From NCBI GenBank assembly GCA_000697055.1, contig JNDT01002332.1, forward strand, positions 1-41,076: DNA of 41,076 nt, in the 5' to 3' direction. The DNA is from Saksenaea vasiformis B4078. Lineage: Eukaryota; Mucoromycota; Mucoromycetes; Mucorales; Saksenaeaceae. The position numbers and the translations under genes are program-made. Below, in pieces: positions 25,901 through 35,955 of this stretch. The notes below the pieces were generated by a model, which did not search any database, was not told the origin of the DNA, and saw nothing but the letters and a program-made list of their open reading frames with translations. Positions within the stretch are counted from its first letter, which is position 1. Each line of letters opens with the position of its first letter.

Positions 25901-27677
25901 TAAGGGGTTTAGATGGGTGCGCTGGGAAATCTATTACGATGGACCAGCGCAATACACTTTTGATTTGGTGTAGAAGTATATACTTCTCTGCGCGAAAGTT
26001 CACAGATACCGGACGCAAGATTGATTCGCCACAAACGCAAAGTAATATTTGGATGACATAAATGTGTGCTCAAAATTCAGTATTATCAGAGATAGAGATG
26101 CCTGCTGAAATGAAATGCACGACAATTCATAAAAGGATAAACAAACAAAGTGGGATAAGCAGCATGCAGAGCCAAGTCAGTTACATACTTGCTTTTAAAT
26201 AGTATACATGCAGATGACTTACATTCATAGTGCCCTGAGAGTGCCTGCAAGTTTATCCTTGAAAAGAGCTGTGCAGAGCAGGTTACGCGACTTTTTCCTT
26301 TTCAGATATGTAGATCTAGAGCACAGAGATTACCAGGTAATAGATAAACATTTTCTTCCTCCAATGCAAAACCGGAAAGACTGTTCACCTCTTTACGAGA
26401 TGTTACGAGAGATGATAGAGTATGAGGTGTAACACCACCGATAATTAGTGCTTATGATGCTATAAGATGTAAGTATTATTGCAGCCACAAGAGCTGTTCC
26501 CACGGACGGAAAGTTGGTTTGCGTAAAACTTTTCCACGCTTCTAGTTCCCTATATAAAGTGATATTTTATACCACAGCAGCGAACCATTTACGGAAGATA
26601 CTATTGAAAACAGTATTTTTCGTTGTGTCTGTTAGTCAGAAGTCGGCAATGTTTGCTGAGATTTCTGTAAACTATATCTTATTGGTCGTGGGCGCTTCGA
26701 GAAGAACTTCCAGCGAGAATTAAATTTCGCTGTCCACTTGCTAAAAATGTTATTGTACAGCAGTTATTCACCCAGTTCATCGGGCTTTGCCTGTTTTTTA
26801 CATCGATGCAAGATCATTTGGCATCCTCTTCAAATGAACTTTGCACTGTAAGGTAGCTCTTTTATCTTAGTAACAAAGCTTTTATTGGAGTACTGTATCT
26901 TTTCACGTTGCGTTTATGCCAGAGATTAATTACATGAAATGTTTCGAGTAACGGCATGTCAGACGGGCGTTCAGAGGGAAGATCCCATTATTTGACGCGT
27001 TGATCGTCTTTATCGACGTGCCGAGGTTAGCTAACCTTATGATCAGTATGTCAAAGCATGAATTCAGAGTAAGTGCCTTTAATGGGGTTTACGTTTACAA
27101 CAGTACGTTGACCGTTCATGCCATGTCTAAGCAAAACGTGCAAAAATTTGGAGAGATATGTGCAGGATATCTCCCAAAAGAAGCATTTGACAAGAGACAG
27201 TGTAACACTATTTTAATATTACAAAGCGGCAGTGTGTGTCTACTAACGTTGCAGCTCTTTTACAAATTCTAGACACCTACAAGGAAGTCATCTTTCATAC
27301 CGCGATGGACAGCTGTTCTTGCAGTGATGCGGGATATATTTCCTCTTGGGCGCCTGCAGAAGCAGCGTGGTGCCTTCGGAGTACGGAAAAGGCACCGTCG
27401 CATCATGAACAAATTTGTGTTCATGGAAGGACCAAGTTCATGCAGACAAATATGGCCTTTCTCCATAATAAGTACGCTAAATACGTATATTTATTTTCTT
27501 TCCAAAGCGAAGGCAGTTCTAGGAAAGCATAAAAAAGCATTTCAGATGGACGGCATAGTTCGAGACGAGAACAAGCCACCACTGGCGGAGATCCTGCGTC
27601 CGAAAGTTGGCATGGCGCATGCCTACTTTGTGCATGCTCACCCAACTCAGACTCGTTTCGCGTGATCACCATCAACC
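25901..27677. other. gene-poor region between repeat copy A and ARL2
   Basis: No recognisable gene. Open frames at 26208-26432, 26514-26723, 27000-27272 and 27236-27665 overlap each other, lack known motifs and could not be joined into a gene. They may be decayed transposon sequence. The last 150 bp should include the ARL2 promoter. Confidence 0.4.
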
Positions 27678-28464
27678 ATGGGTCTACTCACCATTCTAAA
27701 GAAGAATAGGCAAAAGGAGAAGGAAATGCGGATCCTAATGCTGCAAGTACATAGCAACCGTGTTTCTGGTTGATTTAGTACCTATTCTAATGTGCCAACA
27801 GGGGACTTGATAATGCAGGAAAAACTACTATACTCAAACGCATCAATGGCGAGCCCATTGACACTATATCACCGACCTTGGGCTTTAATATCAAAACACT
27901 GGAACATGACACGTAAGCGATTTGCAGAATATACTCTATTTCACTGACAACACACGCTTGCTTGAACTAGATACAAGCTAAATATATGGGATGTTGGTGG
28001 TCAAAAATCGATTCGGTCCTATTGGCGCAACTATTTCGAACAAACAGATGCACTTGTTTGGGTTGTGGATTCGGCGGACAGACTACGATTACAAGATTGT
28101 CGTCAAGAACTTAGGGAATTGTTACTAGAAGAAGTGTGGATTTGAAGTTGTTTGATTAAGCTTAACATATCATGGTAGCGTTTGGCTGGTGCAACATTAC
28201 TGGTGTTTGCCAACAAACAAGATCTCGCGGGCGCGCTGTCTGAACAGGAATTACGCAAGGTAAAAGGGACTAGACGAAAAGAAATCGACATTGCGAGTGG
28301 AATTGTAACCAACCAACCATGTGATACAGGCATTGGGTTTAGATGACATCAAGAGTCATCACTGGGCTATTATGGCATGTAGCGCCGTTACTGGCGACAA
28401 TTTATTCAAGGGTATGGACTGGGTTGTCAATGATGTTGCATCTCGGATCTACATGTTGGATTAA
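27678..28464 (+). CDS. ARL2: ARL2-type small GTPase
   Basis: Five exons: 27678-27742, 27802-27912, 27971-28133, 28179-28259 and 28330-28464, giving 184 residues, the same length as human ARL2. It has the ARL2 N-terminus [10 protein letters not shown]-loop GLDNAGKT (23-30), effector region [19 protein letters not shown] (65-70), NKQD (125-128) and SAVTG. ARL2 (yeast Cin4, fission yeast Alp41) acts with tubulin cofactors in folding and assembly of tubulin, and so in microtubule function. The first intron uses a GC donor (GCAAGT) and an ordinary CAG acceptor; this is the only choice that keeps LMLGLDNAGK in frame. The gene is convergent with the Psr1-like gene. Confidence 0.95.
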
Positions 28465-28721
28465 GGAGAACAGAGTTATATTGAACAAGAATACATATGA
28501 CTACCTAGCAACATAGAGAGGCCAGGAAAGGGATCAATAACAAGTTGCCAATTTTCCTTCCAGGTTGAAATAGGCAAAAGACAAAAGAAAACAAAACGAT
28601 TGGATGTGTTGTTGTTGTTGCAAAAAGTTGTAGGGGTTTGTGCGAGAAACAGGGTGCATGATATCTTTACAAAAGAGAAAAAAGGGGGAGAAAGGGCAAA
28701 AAAAAAGAGGTGTGTGGTATA

Positions 28722-30111
28722 TCAAAGATGCGAGAAAGGACCAGGGATTGTATTATCGAGAATATCCGTCACATCATCGACTTTTGCGAGATCTTCTAGG
28801 AATGGTATGAGGTCTACCAGCTCCGAGTCATGAGGATCGTTAAACCACGATGACACGGGAACGGCATTGGCTGTGTGAAAGATGTAGCTGGCTGGCGAGT
28901 TGTCAAGGATAATCACTTGATTCAGGTCGCGACCCAACTGTGAGAGGTCTTTTACATAACTGCCTTTATAGTTGAAACATGATTCACGGAATAATCGGTG
29001 TCGAATAACGTGATGATGATCAAACATGTCAAGCACAGGGTCAGCATACTAAGATAAATTGTAATCCATATCGTTTTTAGTATGAGACGATGACGGATTC
29101 ATTTGGATCGGTTACCTTGGACAAACTCGCGGTAAAAACGACGATTTCATAAATTTCCCCCATACGTTTCATAAAGGTATCGACGCCTGGACGCTTCAGA
29201 ACAAATACGTCATGAATTTGACCATCAATTTCTACAGGCACGACAAAGTCTGCTTGGGGTACCATCTGCAAATAAGGTAAATAAGCTTGCGAGAAAACAA
29301 AATCACGGGTCTTTTACCTTGAAGGAACTGTGTACCAAGGTTTCGTCGAGATCAAGGACTAAACATTTCCGCCCCCGATCCTCCTGAGTAATCGGTTTCA
29401 GCAACCATAGATCCTGGGATAAACAAAAAAAAAAAGCTGATTTTAGTTTGAACGTTCTCCTCAAGTAAAATATTACCTGTGACGATTCTAAGGTGGGTGT
29501 CGTTGTTTCTGGAAGCAGACTGCTCGGTGGATCTTCTTCTGTTTTCTGTTCCAACAATGGTAATGGTTTCTTTTCATAATCGCATGGTAACGGCGGTTTT
29601 GATTTTCTGCTTATTGTTGACACGGTATCATTTGATTGTATGCCCAGCTTATCGAGTTGAACTACATCGGGATTCTCATCCTCTACCGATTGTTTTTTCA
29701 CGCTCGAATTATCAGCGGGTTCTTCTTTAGAGATCACAGAGCCATTTGAGTACGTGATTGTCTGTGAAGTTGTGGCGTTGTTGCTGCTCGTCCGGCGAGC
29801 AGTGTCGTGGGACACGTGCGGTTGTCGGCGATGATAATCTTTCTCCTGAAACACAGCTCCTCCAAATGTACAACACATCAATAGTGATAAAAAGCCAGTA
29901 CCATGGCGGTGATGGATGTCTGAGTGCTTATGCTTCGATGATTTACCAAATATCCTTAGTTTGGCTGCATAAAAGTAGAATGATTATTTTTCGTGTTTCC
30001 TAACTGGGAACCTGGCAACACACACCCCATACCTTCGGACTTTCCGAACAACCTGAAGCGATGAGGAGTTTGAGCTACCAGCGACGAGCCCTTCTCTTTG
30101 CAGTTACTCAT
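28722..30111 (-). CDS. PSR1: Psr1/Psr2-like SCP-type protein phosphatase
   Basis: Six exons: 30111-30033, 29964-29902, 29859-29477, 29413-29318, 29265-29116 and 29048-28722, giving 365 residues. It is a HAD-type Ser/Thr phosphatase of the FCP/SCP family. The catalytic motif [10 protein letters not shown] is intact (nucleophile Asp196, second Asp198). It is followed by [65 protein letters not shown] and [18 protein letters not shown]. Yeast Psr1/Psr2 are plasma-membrane phosphatases in the sodium stress and general stress response. The N-terminal 165 or so residues are Ser/Thr-rich and poorly conserved, with Cys4 a possible lipidation site. The N-terminal splice sites (a 42-nt intron, 29860-29901) are the least certain part. 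Confidence 0.9.
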
Positions 30112-30383
30112 GACGATGTATAAAGTAGTTTGGGGGAATGTAACGAGCAATGACAGGAAGAGAAAGAATACGGTAGATAATGAAAAGAGAAAGGGGGGTT
30201 TTTTAGGGAACTCGGGTCGGTGGAGAAACTCCAGAAAGAAAGAGGAAAGAACCTGTGTTGACGGAGCCTAAAGGAAAATAGAGCAACTCCAATTTTTTTT
30301 CCTATGTTTTGAGAAACGGGCAATTTGCACGTGGGTTCCTGTGTCCACAAAACACACACAGAAAGAGAAAGAGAGAAAAAGAG

Positions 30384-30384
<1 letters not shown>

Positions 30385-30414
<30 letters not shown>

Positions 30415-30445
30415 TATAAATGTATATATATATATATATATACAC
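30385..30445. repeat. TA microsatellite with adjacent CGTACA repeats
   Basis: An almost pure run of TA dinucleotides, broken by TAAATG, is followed by three copies of a six-base unit (ACGTAC register, up to about 30460). It lies about 270 bp upstream of the Psr1-like start, so it may sit in that gene's promoter. Confidence 0.8.
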
Positions 30446-31392
30446 GTACACGTACACGTATTCATGAAACATTAGCCTCTTTTTTCTTCTTTCCTCTTTC
30501 AGTCCGACTATCTCTAACAAACAAGACACAAAAACAGTCGAATGAATAAACAACAACTTTGAATTGCTTTTTTCTATTCACTAACCATAGGAATCGAATG
30601 TTAGGCCTTGCCGGTGTACCACCACCTGCGTTTCCCTCCCTTATTCAAAAGTAATGGGAGAATGCTTTTTTAGCCCTTAGAAACTTGGGGCTGAGCCTTA
30701 ACCATCATCATTTCTTTTTTGTTTAACCATGAGTTTTACTTCTTCTTGACGATCATCATCAACAAATAGAAAGTTAATAGTCTAGTAGCCGATCCTTGAC
30801 TCCCATAAAGAGACTGCGAGAAATGGTGAGGAACGAGATTGTTTTGTCTCCCAAAAGATTTGCCTTGTTTCAAGATCCGCCAACTGAGTATACACCCTCT
30901 TCCGTGCAAAAAAACACAGACAGACTAGCCAAGCAGAATGAGTACTCTCTTTTGTACACGACCTCCTTCCGATCTTTGTATAAGTCAAGCTATAGGCGTC
31001 CTAAGAATTGTAAGCCCACCACCATGTGTTTCGTATGATGGCAGTTACAATTGTTCTGCTTTCAATCTCTGATTCTGTTATCGTGGCTTCAGACACCAGT
31101 GGCAAGGCTTTGTATTTATTGCGTTTGCTTACAAAAAGGAAACATATGTTTTTGGGCTTTGGTGATGATTGTTTATACTAGTAGATTGGTAGCCTGAAAG
31201 GACTTACCGCTCAAAGTCGTCACGAAACATACTCACCATTCCCGAGATAGCATAATAGCAGCCGTGGTATCTTGGAAGCTTCCCGCGGAAAGGCCCGCAG
31301 TCGCCCGAATTTCTGGCTCAACATTAGATTCGGACCATCACAATGAATCAACATACTAACAGCACTAAAAACGAATCACAATCTCATTTAAT

Positions 31393-31426
31393 CGTAATCG
31401 ACCGTAATCGACCGTAATCGACCGTA
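31393..31426 (+). repeat. decamer tandem repeat CGTAATCGAC x3
   Basis: Three exact head-to-tail copies of the 10-base unit at 31393, 31403 and 31413, followed by a partial CGTA. There is no coding context. Confidence 0.9.
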
Positions 31427-31671
31427 TAAGAGCGTGTCTGCCACTACTCAGAGAAAATCATGTGTGAGCAGAAGACCAGTGACTTGGACGTTGTGGATGT
31501 TGAACATGATGTGAGAGAGATAGTTGTCCAGCTTTAAGAGTTTCGAGAATAAGTAGGTTCTGACTAATAAAATAACGCATTTCTCCTGTATCATGTTGAG
31601 TTATTGAGCCAAGTGGAATGGATATGAGAGAACAACAGAGTCGGTAAAAGGAAAATAGAATATCCGCTAAT

Positions 31672-32183
31672 TTAGTTGAACCAGATTCGCCGAGATACCA
31701 AGGTTTTGGCAAGTAACAAGGCTTGAAGAAAAAAGAATAGAAAAGAAATGGAAGTATCCGTAGCAGCAGTTTCCAAGAGATCTATTTTGAACGAAAGCTG
31801 GTCGTAGGTAGACCGGCTAAATTCACGTTTGATCTCATGTTGGATCTGTCAAACACAGTAGCATAGAGACAGATACAAGAGAACATTCGTTGATTGATCA
31901 GCGGGTAGGATCGTGAGAAATAAAGAATCTCGATTAAAAAAATTCAATGGATGCCGATTGATATTGTTTACCTCATAATAATCAGCGCAGGTAAAGCAGT
32001 GTAGACTGTCGAATAATAGTACAAGAGGAGCTTTGGAAGAGCCTCTTTAAAGGGCTTGAGATAACCAGAAAAGGCTGTGCTCTTGTAACTTGTTGATTCA
32101 TTGAGTAAAAGGATGGCGCATCCATACAGAATTAGGAGAAGGAAATAGAAACGAAAGGATGAACGAAATCCGAGTTGCCTCAT
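31672..32183 (-). CDS. hypothetical small membrane protein, two exons
   Basis: Exon 1 (32183-31972) begins with an ATG and encodes 70 residues with a first hydrophobic span (FYFLLLILYGCAILLL) and a second near LPALIIM. A good donor (AG|GTAAAC) follows. Using the acceptor TTTAG at 31817 joins it in frame to exon 2 (31816-31672), which encodes a polar stretch (STYDQLSFKIDLLETAA) and a third hydrophobic span before TAA. The total is 118 residues. The intron (155 nt) is longer than any other I see here, and the more obvious acceptor GACAG (31846) breaks the frame. No family is recognised. Confidence 0.35.
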
Positions 32184-32302
32184 TTTTTAGTTTCCCCGCG
32201 TCGCTTCGTTTTCTATTTCCCGAGCTATTACGCGGGATTCTCCATGGCTTTTGACGCTTAGTTTGTGGACGGTGACCGCTCTTGTTTCGTAATTTGCTAT
32301 AC

Positions 32303-32706
32303 TGTTTATTGAATTATCTTTTACGCTACACTAAATAAATCTTGCGCCTCTGAAGAGACAAGTTTGCGCTAAAGAAGAATCGAATATGCGGCCATTAGCA
32401 CATCAATGTTTTGTCTGAGGATTAATCAACTTACATGAACCTGGTCTCTCCAGTGGACGCAAAATTTATTCGGGCAGCATAAAAAATAATTCATGGTTAG
32501 TAAATGGATAATACTTTGTATGCCATTTCACTTAACCCCCGAAGGGTACTCCCGCCCATCGACGGCGGCCAAAGCGCCGCACCTGATTCGGTGGGGGCGG
32601 CGAGAGGTTGGGGGTGACCCGATGGCATTGGAGCGGCCATTTTTGAACGGCGTGCAGAGGACTTGAAGCGATACATCGTCTGGCAATCTGTTGCGGGAGA
32701 TGAGCG

Positions 32707-32753
<47 letters not shown>

Positions 32754-32965
32754 CAACGTTTACGTACTTTGAGTGTGGGCATAAAGCACCAACACGGTCA
32801 TGCAGCCTAAACGGCATACAAAAAAATGAGTGATCCTGGATATATAATAAAAAGTTGACATCCGTACCGGGGATGTTTGTACCAACAGAGCCAAAGAAGA
32901 AGAAAAAAAAAGAAAAAGAAGTGCTCTCTTTAAATATGCATCACTTTCCGTTATCTGAGACATCC
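32303..32965 (+). repeat. dispersed repeat family, copy B (longest)
   Basis: It begins TGTTTATTGAA, as copy D does, and is followed by TTTTACGCTA and a TATA-like AATAAAT. It shares GTGGACGCAAAATT, GGCAGCATAA, GGTTAGTAAATGGA, ACTTAACCCCCGAAGGGTA, a GC-rich block with CGGTGGGGGCGG, GAGGACTTGAAGCGATACA, GTCATGCAGCCTAAA, CGTACCGGGGATGTTT and ACAGAGCCAAAGAAGAAG plus an A-rich run. It ends with TTATCTGAGACATCC, which copy C also has. A TG microsatellite is embedded at 32711-32752. No conserved coding frame. Confidence 0.75.
32711..32752. repeat. TG dinucleotide microsatellite (21 units)
   Basis: A pure TG run inside repeat copy B, at the place where copy A has CTGGGTGCGACAAC and copy C has TGTGTGTGACAGC. 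It therefore looks like a local expansion of a short TG stretch already present in the repeat. Confidence 0.95.
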
Positions 32966-33124
32966 TTTTTGCGTGAGATAAAGAACACCGTACCTTTCAC
33001 ACACTCTTTGCATGAAATAAAAAAATTCGATCACTGATTGATCGTTTGCACGAGACGATGGTATCCTATCTCGAACACCAGATATCGAGCCCTATCTTTA
33101 TCACGTCATTTGCACGAGACAATG
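32966..33124 (+). repeat. degenerate tandem array following copy B
   Basis: Four imperfect units related to TTTGCACGAGACAATG start at about 32966, 33007, 33045 and 33109 (spacing 40, 38 and 64 bp). They directly continue from the 3' end of repeat copy B. Non-coding. Confidence 0.5.
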
Positions 33125-33701
33125 AATTCCTGTCTCTGCCTTAGATAATGGAAAGCTATCAATGACACAAACGTAACATGGAAGAGTATGATACGAAAAT
33201 CACAGCATCCGATAAACGTAAAAATACGTGCTCCAAGACGCAGAGTTTATCTGGAAGTAACGTCAAATATCTTCGAATAGACGCAAATGGGTATTCAAAA
33301 TCCAGTAGTTTCTTGATGCCCATCATGCTTCACCGACATCCCCATTTCTATTACTCCTTTTGTATAATTACAGTAGCCCCCGCCAATATCAAGTCCTTGG
33401 TTCCTTGCAAACTACTTGAACATCGCGGAGACTTATTTTATTGACGATGTGTGAAAATCATCTAAGTATGGACCAGGGTGTGAGTCGTAGGACGCTCGTA
33501 CGGCCACCATCAAGAGCAGCTCTTACGTACACTAATGAGTCATTATATAGCGGCTCTTTACAGTTGCATGAAAATTGCGTAGTTATTAGACATGTTTAGC
33601 AATTTTATCAATGTAACTGTAAGTAAATACAACTATCGACAACTCTGTTTATCACCATTTTTCGCAATGCCGCCAAAGACCAGTGAACAACGCAATGCAA
33701 T
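33125..33701. other. gene-poor spacer
   Basis: I see no gene. An 88-codon open frame (33178-33444, +) has no motif and no splice partner. The stretch separates the copy B tail from the decayed gene that starts at 33702. Confidence 0.4.
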
Positions 33702-34621
33702 ATGGACAAAAAAAGAAAGACCCCAGATGACGCTCTCAGAGCTTTGGGCTTGAGAGAAAAACCAGTTTGTTCTCTCGAAGGAAGCCAGCATGATGACAAT
33801 TTCAACAGATCTATAAAAGTCGAAGCCATTGTGCTAATCCGATAACTACCTGAAATTTCGAAAGAGAGTCCATAACTTCCCCTACAAGACCAACCGTTAC
33901 ATATTGACACCGTCATAGATCTCCTTGCTAAATAGAAATATGGAAGAGTCATGGATGATCTCCAAAAAATACAGGATGAATTATTGAGACAAACGCTATT
34001 ACGTCATATTTCGCAAGAAATTGACAAAAAACGGAGCGTTTTTGAAGCAACATGTCCCTCCGATAGCGGTTTCAACCCTCGTTATAACCTTGAACCTCGA
34101 TTTCACTGAGGATTTCGAAAATCTACGCATGTTTTCTGGCCGTTCTCGGCAAGGACTAACTTTAAATTATAGAGGTTTGGAATCAGAAAGGAGCACTGCG
34201 CCTGTCAAACGCCATCCAAAAAAGGGCAGTGGGTTTGCAGAAATCTAGTAGACATCCATATAAGATCATGTAAAGCAAGAACCGAGCTTATTTAGTCCTA
34301 AGAAGACGAGTCATGGGGAGGTGGAAGCAGATATCAGCGACAGCAGCAGTATGTCAAGCTTCCAATATAGCCATCGCGGAACTCGTAAAAAAACTAGGAA
34401 AGATAGTAAGGCGGTTACACGTTCCGCAAAAATAACCGAAGGAGACACGAAAGTATAGTTGCACCATATAATTGATAAACTTAGCTAGTGACGACCCTTA
34501 ATCAACGTTTTAGTGGGTCGTTGATGAGGTGAATATTTCAGACAAGTTATTGAAAATTCCGGACAAATCGGCCAAACTGCACGGCATAAAGAAAGATCTA
34601 CCAGATTTCAGGGAACTGTGA
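33702..34621 (+). pseudogene. decayed protein gene of unknown family
   Basis: A protein-like frame starts at ATG 33702 (MDKKRKTPDDALRALGLREK) and continues for about 300 codons with frequent interruptions. In-frame stops are TAA 33843, TAA 33873 and TAG 33933. A frame break follows at about 34107, then TAG 34246, TAG 34249, TAA 34258 and TAG 34456. After a second frame shift near 34470-34500 there are TAA and TAG (34511), and it ends at TGA 34619. Between the stops the text is hydrophilic and non-repetitive (for example MDDLQKIQDELLRQTLLRHI). No introns explain the stops. I do not recognise the family; it may be a transposon-encoded protein. It abuts the LINE fragment but need not belong to it. 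Confidence 0.55.
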
Positions 34622-35290
34622 GTCATAGCGGTATTTAAAGGCATGCGGTGTGAGTGACTCTTCTGTTCAGGACGTCGAGCCATATACTGAGAGGGAATGG
34701 ATTTTTACGCTTCCCGGCGCTGTGTTGCTTTCTGCATGCCGCCCCCAGATAGGAACGGACCCCATCCTCTACATCCCGATGAGTAAAAACGTACGAAGCC
34801 GCTGTATCCGCTGGAGGCTGGGTTGGATGCCCAGTGGAAAGCCTTGGATATGTCGCAACTGCTCCACCAACACGAACCTTAGCCGTCGCCATGCAATACA
34901 ATGCCTAGCAGCACACCAACGTCTGAACACCCCATTGGTTATTTTCGACCCGGTACCCTTCGTGTTGAACAATCTACCCTCCTCCCCGCCTCGGCAACCT
35001 AGACACATTCGCTACTGGCGACAAACCTGGCCAGTGCTTTGTGACACCCTTCTACAAATCGATTCTCTTACCCATGAGCCCCACTCGTTCCTTCCTGACC
35101 CACCTTACACGCCTACCCCTTCCAACGACTTTCTTTTCTGGCTCTCGAGCCCACCTACCCCTACCTCTTGACCTTGACCCATTTTCCCCCATCCCTCTCT
35201 TTTCTCTTCCCCTTCTGTTCTTCTCGACTATAGATTTTCTTTTTCTCTTGTTTTGTCCTTTTTTTTCCCCCTTCCGTTAGCAAGGGTTTT
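34622..35290 (+). mobile_element. 3' end of a non-LTR (LINE) retrotransposon, 5'-truncated
   Basis: The open frame 34650-35171 (no true start codon) carries the C-terminus typical of Mucoromycota LINE reverse transcriptases: RCIRWRLGWMPSGKPWIC, a C-x2-C...H...C zinc-knuckle-like segment with SRRHAIQCLAAH, a DPVPFVLNNLP block and WRQTWPVLCDTLLQIDSLTH. The polymerase and endonuclease domains are missing, as expected for 5' truncation on insertion. The 120 bp after the stop are strongly pyrimidine-rich and probably the element's 3' UTR. No stop interrupts the preserved 170 codons, so the insertion may be fairly young. The exact ends are not resolved. Confidence 0.7.
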
Positions 35291-35403
35291 TTTCCTCGTA
35301 TTCTACTTTTTGTCTTTTTCCCCGCGACCGGGCTAGAGCGAAAATGCCATTAGGCGCAGCGTTCGCAGTTTTAACAAACAATAAAATTCAAAATTTTAAC
35401 CGG

Positions 35404-35666
35404 ATTTTTACGCTACTCTATGTGTGTGACAGCATTTACCTACCTAATGGTGAACAATGGGCTACACCACAACCGAGATCGTTCGGAACAGAGGTCATGC
35501 AGGCTAAATAATAGACATAAAAACAAGAATAATACTATGTATAAATTGATATACTTAACGCGGATGTCTTTTTGAAAAAAACAGAGCCAAAGAATTTAAA
35601 AATGATTCATGCGTGGCTTTAAATACGGATCATTCTGGATGAAGTCTGTTCTTATCTGGAGACATC
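35404..35666 (+). repeat. dispersed repeat family, copy C (internally deleted)
   Basis: It has the 5' block GGATTTTTACGCTACTCTATG, then jumps within a TGTGTG stretch to the 3' half: GACAGCATTTACCTACCTAA, GATCGTTCGGAACAGAGGTC, ATGCAGGCTAAA, CGCGGATGTCTTTTTG, ACAGAGCCAAAGAA, TTCATGCGTGGCTTTAAATA. It ends in CTTATCTGGAGACATCC, like copy B. Roughly 400 bp of the longer copies is missing. Confidence 0.7.
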
Positions 35667-35955
35667 CTCATACCATCCGATGGGACGCTGGAATACCATT
35701 ACTGAGGTATATCAATGCAAAAATAATATTCTTGGTTCCATGGAACATCTTCCTTATCTTGAGACATTTTCTCTGCTTTCGAGTTAATACTGAGGAATCA
35801 CCATTGAGGAAACTTAATGCAAAACTATTTTTGTTTCAATCGGCCATTTTTTTATCTTGAGAGATTTTTACTGCTTCCGAAAGGATACCGAAAGCCCATC
35901 GCTGAAGCACTTTAATGCAAACCTGAGGTTACCTAGGCGCGAACTGTTTCTTGGA
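35652..35955 (+). repeat. three-unit degenerate tandem repeat after copy C
   Basis: Units of about 100 bp start at 35652, 35754 and 35852, each beginning TTATCTxGAGAxAT and containing a run close to TGAGG...TTAATGCAAA. The first unit begins inside the 3' end of repeat copy C, so the array appears to be an extension of the repeat. No gene. Confidence 0.6.

Larger units (their letters stand above)
30112..31671. other. intergenic region with microsatellite and decamer repeat
   Basis: This region holds the promoter and leader of the Psr1-like gene, a TA-rich microsatellite (30385-30445) and a decamer tandem repeat (31393-31426). An 80-codon open frame ending at 31038 (+) is Lys/Arg/Ser-rich with no motif; I do not call it a gene. 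Confidence 0.45.

Noticed and set aside
29870..30111. Separate small gene for the N-terminal exons of the Psr1-like protein
   Set aside because: Two short introns keep one continuous frame into the phosphatase exons, so a single gene is simpler.
30796..31038. An 80-codon Lys/Arg-rich open frame
   Set aside because: The first codon is TTG, no homologous motif is visible and no intron joins it to other coding sequence.
33702..34621. A gene using TAA/TAG as glutamine codons
   Set aside because: Two frame breaks occur as well, and all confident genes in the window end at or avoid TAA/TAG normally; decay by C-to-T changes is simpler.
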